A DNA stretch of 64,000 nucleotides, from assembly GCA_032209605.1 (NCBI GenBank), contig JASFXZ010000016.1, positions 1,488,001-1,552,000 of the forward strand. The letters are read 5' to 3'. Source of the stretch: Mactromeris polynyma (Eukaryota > Mollusca > Bivalvia > Venerida > Mactridae). The notes under the pieces were generated by a model that saw only the letters and a program-made list of their open reading frames with translations, made no database searches and was not told the origin of the DNA. The position numbers and the translations under genes were made by a program. This document shows positions 1-12,300 of the stretch, piece after piece (the first letter of the stretch is position 1; each line of letters opens with the position of its first letter).

Positions 1-39
1 GTATGGTATAAAATTTCTCTCAAGCTCAATATTTCGGCC
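1..39 (+). repeat. Inverted terminal sequence, left arm (left duplicate)
   Basis: GTATGGTATAAAATTTC... (39 nt) recurs inverted at 3709-3747 with only a few mismatches. The pair brackets the last exon of gene A. Its equivalent in the right duplicate is 55420-55458 with 56655-56684. Confidence 0.7.
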
Positions 40-266
40 TCACTGGGTCTTAAGTGTATCAAGAGCAAAGAACATGATATTTCGCAATATCAATATTTAT
101 CACATACCCGTGCATGTTTCTACTATGCAATAAATATCATACTGCACAGTGTGCATATAATATGCAAATGAGCGGTAAAACCTAAATAAAATCCATACGC
201 TGCTTGTTGTACAATTAACAAAACGAGTTATAATAAAAAATATCCATATCGCCTACGTTTAATGCA

Positions 267-383
267 TTAGATAGGGATGCTCATGAACACTGCAGCCAAC
301 ACAAAAAGAAATATGATAATATTTACCGTTAACATGCAAGTAATGACGAATCTACTAAGCATGTCCAGCAAAATTCTCCCAAC
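267..383 (-). CDS. Gene A last exon: C-terminal hydrophobic anchor
   Basis: 117 nt from acceptor tatgtag to a TAA stop, phase 0. It codes VGRILLDMLSRF followed by about 26 hydrophobic residues ending FMSIPI. The hydrophobic run reaches the C-terminus, so this is either a transmembrane helix with a vestigial tail or a GPI-attachment signal. The right copy (55686-55802) is identical in length and stop position with five replacements and two synonymous changes. The polypyrimidine tract before the acceptor is weak, which is the main doubt. Confidence 0.6.
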   Translation of the reverse strand, partial: VGRILLDMLSRFVITCMLTVNIIIFLFVLAAVFMSIPI

Positions 384-3300
384 CTACATATCGAGTTCAG
401 TAAGTTATTCCATCTCAAGCGATTTGTCTTTCAGACAACATTCAACACGTCATCAGTGTACACAGGAATTTGAATCAACATATTTATCTTTGTTCGAAGA
501 GTTCAGACCTATATCAATTAAAATTGACTAGATTCAGCACACTTGATAGCGATTCAAGTCAGAGAGATGGAACGGACTCACTGAACGCGTGTATACTGAA
601 TGACGTCAGAGAGTTGTTTATGTGATGACGTCATCAAACATATTTATCGATGACATTCTGACAGGAAAGGTTTTCCTCAATTTACGTTTTACAGTTACGT
701 TTGATATTAGCGAATTTTTAAATACATTTGATAAACTGGAAAATAATCATATATTGATAGATCTATGGATAATTTTAGAAATAATAATTTTGTGAATCGG
801 GCTGTTGTTTTCCCGGAGGTCTGCATTGTGAGGCACTGTCTTATGTATGTGGCGTTTCCTGTAGCTACGTATTCTCTCTCTTTCATTAAGGCCTCCTCAC
901 ACATAGGCGAAAACCCCCCGACGTCAACTTGCGTGTACTGGCGAATAGGACTTGAGTGAAATTCGTTCCCATTAGTATATGTACTAGTACGTTGTACATC
1001 GTTGGTGGTGTTCGTATAGATGCGTTTGTGAGCTTTTGCGTCCGTTGCGATTAGTCTTGTTCGTCGGAACATTTTGAGCATGTTGAAAAATTTGTGGCGA
1101 ATAAAAGTTTCGTCTATCATTCGTTAAAATTCGTTTCAATTCGTTAACCAATCGGAAAGTCTTCGCATAGCGTTCGTCGACTGGCGTTAGAGTTCGCAAG
1201 TTATCAGGTCGTGGTCAGCTAATTTGCATATCAAGCGATCGAGGACGATCCCATGACGAATCTTTGCGATAGTTTGCGAACTTGTACGAAATGTAGCGAA
1301 TAATTACGTATTGTAGCTAATTGAATCCGAAATTGCATGACGAATGAAAGCGAATTGTAACGATTGGTTGACGTTCAGAAAACGAACGTCATACGCTTGC
1401 ATACGAATCATTACGAAGGGTAACTACGACATACGAATCCACGCGAATCATAACGCATCTAAATTTCTTGAGTAGTTTTAAGTATCTCAACAGTTTTGAA
1501 TAGTTCTTGAATATTTAGCGGGAGGCTAAATATCAAGATTATTAGTTATTCCTTCGTCAAAATGGAAGATATACAACGCCTGAGGCTGCAGTATGTGGCT
1601 GCTGTGGCCCACCAAGAAGTCTTCCAGCAACAACTTAACATCCACCAGTTCATCAGAGGCCGATTTAGGTGGAGAAGGGAAGCCAGAGCACGTCGCATCT
1701 GGAGAAGACCATGGCTGCATCCCGAGAGACGGCGCCAATTTGGCATCTATGATCAGCTCATGGTTGAGCTCAGAAGAGAAGATCCTAGAACCTTCAAGAA
1801 ATTCCTCTGCATGCCAACTGAAATGTATGATGAAATATTCGAGAGGGTCCGTCATCGCCTCTGGAAACAACACACCTGGTACAGGGAGCCCTTGGATCCA
1901 GGCCTCAAGTTAGCTGCCACTCTACGCCACTGGTGCCAAGTACTCATACATGCAGTACTCCTGGTGGGTCGCTGAGAATACCCTCTCTGTAGTGGTCAGA
2001 GAAGTATGTCATGCTATATGTGAGGAATATGTTGATGATGTTATGACAGCCCCCTCCACACCTGAAGAATGGAAACAACTGGCTGATGGTTTCCTCAAGA
2101 AGTGGATAATAAGACTGTGAATCGGATGATATCGCATGGGCCTGGGACGGAGGTACTGGGTCTTCATCACTGTCAGAGTCATTTTCCCCATGTTCACTGT
2201 CAGGTTCGAGGCCCTCAAACTTCTCAGAAGCTTGGGCTGGGGACCTTGGGGACATTGGAACCTCAGACTGTATATCACCGGCACTGAACATAGAAATGTA
2301 CAAAACAAATATCAATAACTGTCAACAAATAGTTGGGAACAATTTTACTGTGCATACACCAAGACAGTGACAAACATTTACTGTAAATCCTTTTCCTTAA
2401 ACATGACCTAGTAGGTTGCTTTATAACGTGACAAAAATAGGTGCCATTACTGGGCTGCAAAATACTAGAACCTATACTTCAATTCTGACATATAACCATG
2501 ACAAATAAAGACCACAAAAGGCTAGAACCTACACCTCAAAACATATAACCCTGACATACAATTCAAGATTTGGAAAATAGTTTTAAAAGGACTATTGGGT
2601 ATTTTCTCCTCAGGATGACCAGGCTGCTCATCAGACTGCACCTCTGGTTCCTCGGGTTTCTCTGGCTCTACAGCAGCAGCCTTTCTCGCTCTCGCTCTAG
2701 ATGTTTTTCCCCTTCCCCTTGGCATACCTTTGCACTTACAAAAAAGTTGAAAATCAAACAGCAGTCAAACAGCAATACGACGTGGTGTCGAGTCGGAGAA
2801 AGTTAGAAAGCAAATTGACCCCACCTGGTTTTCGCCAGTCTTGTATAGCGTCCGGTAACGGCCGGATGCGGAAATACCCTTTCGGAAAGCTTCGGACGGC
2901 TTCGGTTCGCATGTTTGCGTTCCTAATCGCTTACGGAAAGAACAAAGATTGTTTGCGCGACCCAACGCATTTTAGCGAATAACAGTAACCGTTCGTCACA
3001 CTTCGTAAATTATTCGCAACTAATAGTTCCCCTACGTTTACCTTTCGTTATATTTCAAATTATGTAACCAATTTTCAAACAGTTTCGTTCAACATTCGCC
3101 AGAATTGACAAATTTACCCAATTCGCCAGGCTGCGTTTAATAGATTCGCCTATGTGTGAGGAGGCTATTAATTCAATAGCCTAATTACTTCTGCGACGCG
3201 GCTGTCTCTATAAATGACGTCAAGTTTGGATGTTGATTTTCTCGTTATTTGTCGGGTATGTGATAAATACAATATTAAATTCGTGTTGTTTAGTATTGAA

Positions 3301-6300
3301 TTTATTAAACTCGTCAGAGGCTCGCTTCATATCATTTTATTCAACTCGTTCAATAAATTCAATACTAAACAACACTCATTCAATATCCTCTATATAATGG
3401 GTTTGTATGTCTACTCAAGAATGGTCACCTTAAGATATTTAATTGAATGACCTTCACTATTAAAAGGAGAAGATACTGGCCTGTCATTGTTGAGTCGGAT
3501 GTCGCGCAGGTGCTCTGCTCTTGATTGAGTGAAATTTTATACCATACATTACATTGATCCCCTTTTTGGGATATTTCAACAACAAGATAAAAAGTAAACA
3601 TAAGATGTTTAATTGAATGGCCTTTACTATTAAAATGAGAAGATAGTGTCCTGTCTTTGTTGAGTCGGATGTCGCGCAGGTGCTCTGCTCTTGTTAAAGG
3701 CCAATTGTGGCCGAACTATTGAGCTTGAGTGAAATGTTTTACCATACATTACATTGATCCCCTTTTTGGGATATTTCAACAACAAGATAAAAAGTAAACA
3801 TTATCGTTTATTTTTGCTTGTTCTTTGTTGTCGAAATAAATAGCGTAGGAGAGAATTATTTTGTAAAGTTTGAAAAAAATACAGAGCAATATGAATATTA
3901 AAAGACACATACTTATAATTTGATAATTTTCAGACTATATTATTAACATGTCACAAACATAATTAGATCTATATAATATTCATATATGTTATATATGCTC
4001 ATAATACATACTAACAACCAGTTCATACTAACTGTTTCATTGTACGGTATGGTGGGGGATGCCCTCGATCCACTCATACCTATAGACGAGGAAAACTCTC
4101 TCCCTCACAAATAACCAAATAAAACAGTAAAGTGCTGGCTGGTTATATAAGAACGCTTGTTTGATCAATAGCTTGTGACATATCACTGAAATACAGTTGA
4201 GAAATGGCGTAATACACATACAAAAATGAATGCAATTATTACCGTATTGAAGAAATATGATGCTGGCATGGTAGCGGTATCATTACATTTCATGATTGTA
4301 GGTCCATAACAAACTGTGCACGGCAACGTGCCTAACACGGTTTCAATTTTATATTTGCTATACTTGACATCAACTCCACCAGCTCCTGCGAACATAAAAC
4401 AATGACGTTGTATATAAATATGTTGGTAACTCTAGAAAGGTTCGTTTTAAATAAATTGCACTGTATTAGATAGCAATTTAAATATTTATTCCTATAAATG
4501 AAGTTATTATTTACCAAAGGCGAAAAACAATGTATTAAACAGATTACTTATATTGCATGACAACACAATGTCTAAGACACTAGTTAAAAACTTAAAATCC
4601 TTTGATGGTTAATTATTTGATGGTTTGCATTGGCTAACCATAACTTTTACTATTAAAAGTCATTAACATGACTAACGAAATATCAATGACAAGGACATCA
4701 ACGATACAATTTACCTCATGATGCAGAAGTTTTGTTCTATAACATTTGTTACTTGTTTACGTACACGCTATTCTAACAAATCCTATCAAAACGTAGATTG
4801 TTTTCAAGTTTACTTTAAAAATAAAAGTTTATTAATGATCCATACTATGATATATTAATAATCATAATGTTATTGTATTGTTTCGAGTTAAAACTCAAGT
4901 GTTAATACCTTTAATCGAATATACAGAAAACTACGGATAAATACATTATGACTTTATTCGTTGTAAGTGCATATTTATTGATATTTTAAGCATATGAACA
5001 ATGTCCTTCATAATTGTTTTGGTAAACAAAAGAAAAAAAGGAGCATAATGTTACTTTATTAGTAACCCTTCGAAAATAACAACGTGTCACACAAACTGTT
5101 CATAGTCCAATATACGAGCTGTGTTTTATCGACTGTTCGCTTTGCACCCCCCCCCCCCCCTGTTTGACGATATACGAGCTGTGTTTCATCGATTGTTCGC
5201 TTTGCCAACCCCCCCTCTGTTTAGCGATATACGAGATGTGTTTCATCGATTGTTCGCTTTGCCCCCCAACCCCCTGTTTTGCGATATATGAGCTGTGTTC
5301 CATCGATTATTCGCTCTGCCCCCCATCCCCCTGTTTAGCGATATACAAGCTGAGTTTAATCGATTGTTCGCTTTGTCCCGCCCCTGTTTGGCGATATACG
5401 AGCTGTATTTTAGCGATTGTTCGCTTTGTCCCGCCCCTGTTTGGCGATATTCGAGCTGTTTGTTATCGATTGTTCGCTTTGTCCCGCCCCGCCCTGTCCT
5501 GTTTGGCGATATACGAGCTGTGTTTCATCGAGAGTTCGCTTTGCCCGTCCCCCCCCCTGTTTGACGATATGCGAGCTGTGTTTCATCGATTGTTCGCTTT
5601 GCCCCCACCCCCCACCCCTGTTTGGCGATATACGAGCTGAGTTTAATCGATTGTTCGCTTTGTTCTGCCCCTGTTTGGTGATATACGAGCTTTATTTTAT
5701 CGATTGTTCGCTTTGTCCGTACCCCCCCTGTTTGGCGATATACGAGCTGTGTTCGCTTTGCCCCCCCCCCCAATAGACAATATACGAGCTGTGTGTCATG
5801 GATTGTTCGCTTTGCCCCCCACTTATTTGGCGATATACGAGCTGTGTTTCATCGATTGTTCGCTCCCTCCCCCCTGCCCCCTGATTGGCTATGGTTCTGA
5901 AGGTTCGATATGTTCGGTAGAGTATGTCCTGATAATCTGGTTAACACAGGGGGAACATTCATAAGTTGCCGCTTGTCAGACTTGTTACTACATCGGTGAT
6001 ATTTAGGATAGGTAGGAAGTGAGTGATTATTACAATATTTAGTTCACTCTGTATACATGTATGTTTAATGCGTGATAAGATTTCTCAACTTGAACAAATG
6101 CAAAATAAATATTCCATTGCAAATGGTGACTTTCTTCACTACTTGTCATTAAGAAAAAACAATCGCTAAAAATGGTGGAAACAACTGACTGAAGAGGGAT
6201 TAACCTCAGTTCCTGGGACGGAATATTTTGTAGATCAAGTAAAACAACCTACTAAAACGAACAACGTGTTAAATGAAAGACAAATCAAGTTAAAAACCAC

Positions 6301-9300
6301 CAACAACAAACCTCTTGAGAAATGGGACTTCCTCAGGGAACATATCATATGGTAATATAATATATATCAACAATACTAATCAACTGCACTATAGACACCA
6401 AACTAAGTATAGTTCAATATAAATATTTGACGAAAATAATTCCAATTAATGATAATCTGTATTAATTTAAACTTATAAGTTGTAGGTTGTGTGATTTTTG
6501 TTTAATATTACCGGAAACACAGAAACATCTTTTTTGGGAATATCAAATAGATCAACAATTCTGGCTTAATTTACAAGAATTTCTCAAAACCAAATATATC
6601 CAAGTACATTTAGCTCTACTTAGCTATAGAACAATATCACTAGGTCTGAAAAAAAACAATGACAACAAAAAAGATTTTTTTTCTAATGCTAGCAAAATAT
6701 TTCAGCAGTTCCTGCAAATATAACAAAAAAGTGCCTGAAACTGAATTTTTTACATCTTATCTTTCTCAACGTCTTTGTATTGAAATAATGATAAGCAACT
6801 CAAAAAGATAAACTACAGATATTTCAAACAAAATGTAAATATTTTATTTCTTACCTGGTACTGTAATACATGCAAATGCAAAACACAGAAAAAAACATGA
6901 TAGCATAATTATGGTTGTTTAGGTTTATGTCTACATATACTAGCTCACAATGACTCGGATTTGTTTTCACAGTTAATTTGTTTTGTTCATCACATAAAAA
7001 ACTCATTTAAGTATAGAATATTACACATACTATTGGAATCAATTTTATAATGTCATTAACGTCCACGTTATACTGCTTTGTTCATTGTGTGCAATATCTG
7101 TAATTTTCAACATTAGTGTATGTGCACTGTTATAAATTTAAATGAATAAATAAATACAAAATATCAGTCTAAGTCTTTCTTATACTTATAATAACACCTC
7201 ATTCATCCATGAACAGCTCAGTTATGCATCTGTAATATGTATAACTACTTTGATTAACGAATGGACGCAACTGAAGTGATAGGATTCTTTTACAATTATA
7301 ATCACATTATACCATAATATTAATTTCGTATTTGATAACGCACTGGACTAGTAATCCCTGGGTCGCAGGTTCGATCCCCGCGCAACCACTAACAGTACTA
7401 ACAGTCTGTCGGATAGAAACAAAATCAAGGCGCCATGTACGATGCTTTACATTAGGCTCGTAATAGAACCAGGCGTGTTTCTGGAACTAGGACATCTCCT
7501 GTATCATATACTATCCTCCAACAATTTAAATAACTAACATTCATTCGGAGGCGTCGCCCATATGAAAACCGGTGGCGACGATAAATAAACGCAAAAACAA
7601 AAAAGTGGATACAAGTAAAATAACCACATTACCCGTTTTTGTTAACACCTGTACTTGGTCAACACAATATATCATTGTAGCAGACGGCTGTATATTTTGA
7701 ACAGACGGCACAATCGTCATACTGAGGGTAGTAGTTTCGCTGGTGTTGTTACTTGCATACTTCAAGCCTGATATCTGTATGACCTAACGAATAAAACAGA
7801 TCTCAGCTAAACATTAAAAGTAAATCATTGCCGTTCATGACATTATAATGAGAAAAAACTCCCATCCAAACAAAAAAAGGCACGGCGTCGTGAACTAAGT
7901 AGAAGTTCGGAACCTCGAACATGTTTGACTCGAACACGGTAGATACCTCGAAAGGTTCTTAGTTCCCGCCGAAATCCCTTCTTTTATCATTTAACCTAAC
8001 AGTAGATCACTCGAACGCAGATAGGTCGAACACTTGAACATGATTTGCAGCCCCTCGCTAACATTTTATTCATTTTGGACTACAGATAAGTCGAACAATA
8101 CAGTACTTAACACCTTTGATTGATCAGTTGAAATCCCTTTGTTTGTTAAAGGTAAGATTGGCGACACATTTCATTCACACGTCGTATTAACTATTTGACT
8201 GTTGTACTGTATACATGTAATTATGACAAACAATCGTTTTAAGTTTTTTTCATTCGTTTATTGGCAAATCGGCTTTATTTAACTTTTGTCCATTGACAAT
8301 GTGTTCTGGCAGACTCACAATTTATGTGGAACATTCAAAACACAAGAAAAAATAGTCTATCACATGGAATTTGTTTAGATTTTTTTTTAAATGAGCATTT
8401 TCATATTACAGACATACTAAAAAAAAAAGAGTAACGTAAGAAAGAATACACAAAAAATATCATGATAATTCTATACATCTCTGGAAGAAATAATTTGCAA
8501 TTTAACTGGTTATATATATTTTTTTCAATGTATTTTTTCTGTTAATAAGACGACAGTTCGAGGTTTCAAAGATTTACTGTAGGTTTGTTGGTGCAAATAT
8601 TGAGATATTCTCTCACTTTATTTCTCACCCGCCAGGCGTCAAGGCATGGAACATTTATTATGAATTAATTTAAAGGATGTTAACTCGATTAGAGATATTA
8701 AGTTCACAGAAGAGTATGTTTAATACATCCTCGGTACCCAGACTATCCATAACATATATGATACCCTGGGCAAACTGACTGTAGGACTCTCGTACTAATA
8801 ATGAATGAGGTGTAATCCTGCCACTTGACACACACGCATATACGGAAATTGCCGAGGAGTTACAAATGAAATCGCGTTTTTTTTGCGATCCATTGAGATC
8901 GCGGTTTTCAAATCGTGTTATGCAGGACAGCAATATCTCTTCAGAAAGGAGATTCATTCGTTTTTTGTTATCGTCCATTACATTGGTCGAGAATGCTAAT
9001 GAATATTCATGCATTACAAAGTTTTGCTAGCCAATTTGCCCAGGGTAGCACACATGTTATGGCTACCGAGGATGGTCTTAATAAGGGAGCTACCATTTGT
9101 TTCCATTTGGAATGGACAACAAGGACTCGCATGTAAGAGAATAGAATGGAAACGATACGCAATAGCTTCAACCAACAGGAACATTTGTGATAAACTGTTG
9201 AGGAGGACCACCGAGGGCGTACATGTACAAAAGCGGAAACATTAATGCGGCAGTCTCTTAGATTTTTGGCCCAAATGCAAAACAATTATCGGTTAACATT

Positions 9301-12300
9301 GAGACGGCCCATTCTCTTAAGGGAAACAATAATATACATTTATTTATAAAATATTATTGTATCGGAAATCATATTTGCTGTATTAAATTTGTGAAACTCA
9401 GACATTTTTGTACATCTAGTCTTGGTGACCATATGAAAAAGGCTGTAATTCCCTTAAAAACGTCGTTTTTGCAATATTTTTTCTTTTGTAGTAACCTTCA
9501 GATGTCCCTACATGCAGAAATATTAATAACTCATTTTTTCTAAAATAGTATAAGTTAATATAATGGCGCTTCTAAGGTGACTGTGATAAAACTAGACAAA
9601 TCCGTTAGCGTAAAAACATGTAAAATCTGATATTATATTTACGACCGGGGGAAATGTACATAGTATTGCATTTTTCAGGAGTTCTTCATATAATTAGAGA
9701 TCTCTTCAAATAATGTGAGGCCTTTTCGAATAATTAGAGACCTCTCCAAATGAATTGAAAATATCTTCAATGGTTTTGAAGAGTTCTTTAATCATTCAAA
9801 TCATGTACTATCAAATAACAACAGCTTACCTGTATAGGTGTTGACGCCTGTATGTGGCTAACCATACCCTTGTCAAGTCTTCTTGATACAGTTTGGTTGG
9901 GGTATTTCAAGATAAACGGATGGAAGCCAGACATTGACACCTTAACGTTGTAATGCGATCCTGTGATTTTCAATATGTCACCATACCCGTTGTCACCGAG
10001 CGTTGCTACCACATGCTCAGTACCCCAAAGCCATGTGGGGAATAACTGTTCCATCGTGTGAGCTATAACGTTTTCAGCGACTATACTTCGTGAACCAGCG
10101 AACACGGAGATTGGTTTGAAACTGAAAATATGCGTACCGGTCAGGTCGGATGTGGTTTCAATTTGAAAGGAATCATATTGCTTCAGTGTGACCATTGTAG
10201 TTGTTGTTGTATTGAAGAAAGTCTTCCCTTTACAGAAAACCACATTTTCAACGTGCTGCGGTACTTCTATAGACACGGCTGTATCGTCTTCTAAAGCAGC
10301 AACCGCAATTTGGCAATAACCACCAGTGTCACAAAATGTCGAAACCCAATAATCGTAAGCTTTAAACGGTGAATCGCTTCTATTCATACTTTGAATTGGA
10401 ATTCCAAGAAAGCCTTCAACGTAATCATTCGCCCTTGCAAACACTTGTAGACTGAATGGCATCTCAGCGTCGATGATTAATGTCTTGTTACTGTATTCGG
10501 ATCCGTTTAAAGCCCTTGTTTCATTGTAAGTCACGGTTACAACACCATTGGCAGGTACAGCCTCGATAGTTATCTCACCCTCGACACCTACAAACATTTA
10601 CAAAGGGATGAGATGTTACAATTAATTTCTTGTATGCATCATGTGAAGGTGAACACATCTTAGATAAATTAAAAATCAACACTTAATCGTTTCTTTGTAT
10701 TTTGAAGCATTGCAAATGCTGTAACTCTTCAGATAAAGAAAACTTAACAACTTATTGAGTAATAATTATCCACGTATCATAATGCACGAGTATTTACCGG
10801 GGACTGATAAATATTCTGTGTTTATCCATTGGTTAATTTCCGTCGTCCGAGCGTAACCCAACGTACATTTATAATAGCGATCGTACTGTCAAACTATTGT
10901 AATTTTCGTATACAAAACGTTTTGTCCGAAACAATTTGTCCCGTAAAATAACGGAAACGCCCGAACATACTGTCGAAGATGAATGAGCGTCAGGTATATA
11001 CTAACACCATAAATACAGTGTCCGGTCGATCCATGTTCATTAAGCTATGACATCGCTTTCGTTAGTTGCTGACCGGAAGCCGGCGATTCTATTTTTATTC
11101 CTTTTTCATTTTGTCATGGGATGAGTTGTTACTGTTTAAGTGATGTTTAAGCATTCCAAAAGGGAAGTTTTACTGAATAAAAGCAGCCGAAATGGGTTTC
11201 GAAAATCTTAGTATGCGTACATGTTCTATAAAATCTAAGTATGCGTACATGATCTATGAAAATCTTAGTATTCTTACATGTTCAATAAAAAATCTTAATA
11301 TGCGTTCATGTTCTATGAAAATCTAAGTATGCGTACATGTTCTATGAAAATCTTAGTATGCGTACATGTACTATGAAAATCTTAGTATGCGTACATGTTC
11401 CATGAAAATCTTAGTATGCGTACATTTTCCTTGTAAATCTTAGTATGCGTACATGTTCTATGAATTTTTTTTGTATGCGTCCATGTTCTATAAAAATCAT
11501 TACATTTCAGTGACAATGTAACTTTTAAGCATTTTCTCTGGGGTAATGCGTTCTCGGTTAATAAAATGGCACTACTTGGTTCAATGAAAAACTAAAGGTA
11601 AGCCTGATTTATTTTACATCGATTGTGAGCCTGGCTCTTAAAACTTATATTAATCACACTGCATGAATATGTCAATGGTTACTAACCGGTACGCGCGTAA
11701 AAAAATTAGGGGCTCGAACCCAGTACTGAATACAAAACTACTACAAAATGTACAAACGCAATGCAGATCAATCGACTACCATTTACCTGATATGTTGACT
11801 TGAGCTGGCCCATTAATTCCACCGGTAAGAACTAAATCGTACTGTATATCGTCATTAAACGTTTCATTCTGTATTCTTTGCCCTAGGAGTGCCACAATGT
11901 AAGTAGTTCTATCTTCTGTCAAAATAAATACATTTAAACCTACTTATTTTACATCGATTTTGAAACAAGTCGTTACAACTAATATTGATCTCACTAGACG
12001 ACTGCTTCCGCTGTTTCTTACCTGTTCTTGCGCCTAAATAATCGATAGTGCAGTTGTGAAATGGTTCGAGCTCTTAACCTCCGAACCAGTAATCCGGTGT
12101 TTTACCCCCTCTCCATCACGCCTCGTCAAGTGGTCCACTACAACACTTAGTGTATTTTTACTATTTTATGAAAAAGGAAAGTTATGATGATATCAAATTG
12201 AAATAAAAAGTAATTAATTAGCATTATTACATAAAGGCAACTGCACCGCAATACAATTGACCATGTTGATTTATTATTTGCACCAAATGCGTAATAAGTC

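Larger units (their letters stand above)
889..3167 (+). mobile_element. Defective PIF/Harbinger transposon
   Basis: Perfect 21-bp terminal inverted repeats (891-911 and 3145-3165, GCCTCCTCACACATAGGCGAA) sit inside a TTA target duplication (886-888 and 3168-3170), the PIF/Harbinger hallmark. The duplicate locus near 56300 reads straight through (TTTCATTAATACAATAG), an empty site that confirms the boundaries. Inside are remnants of both Harbinger genes, convergent: a transposase N-terminus on plus and a Myb/SANT-type partner on minus. The catalytic core is deleted. It lies in the last intron of gene A. Confidence 0.93.
1..9215. repeat. Segmental duplication, left copy (3' half of gene A)
   Basis: Nearly the whole interval aligns with 55420-64000 in the same orientation, including coding exons, minisatellite, LINE and SINE fragments. 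Differences specific to this copy are a 2279-bp Harbinger insertion, a roughly 170-bp tandem duplication at 3430-3795 and a much shorter minisatellite. The left end coincides with the window edge, so the true boundary is unknown. Confidence 0.93.

Noticed and set aside
277..531. 84-codon plus-strand ORF conserved in both duplicates (also 55696-55944)
   Set aside because: Mostly antisense to the last exon of gene A/A'. Its conservation is explained by the duplication and the exon. The minus-strand reading gives a hydrophobic anchor with matching phase and is preferred.
7334..7389. Possible tRNA gene (B-box GGTTCGATCCC)
   Set aside because: No cloverleaf or acceptor pairing. It is the head of a SINE whose body and tail recur elsewhere in the window.
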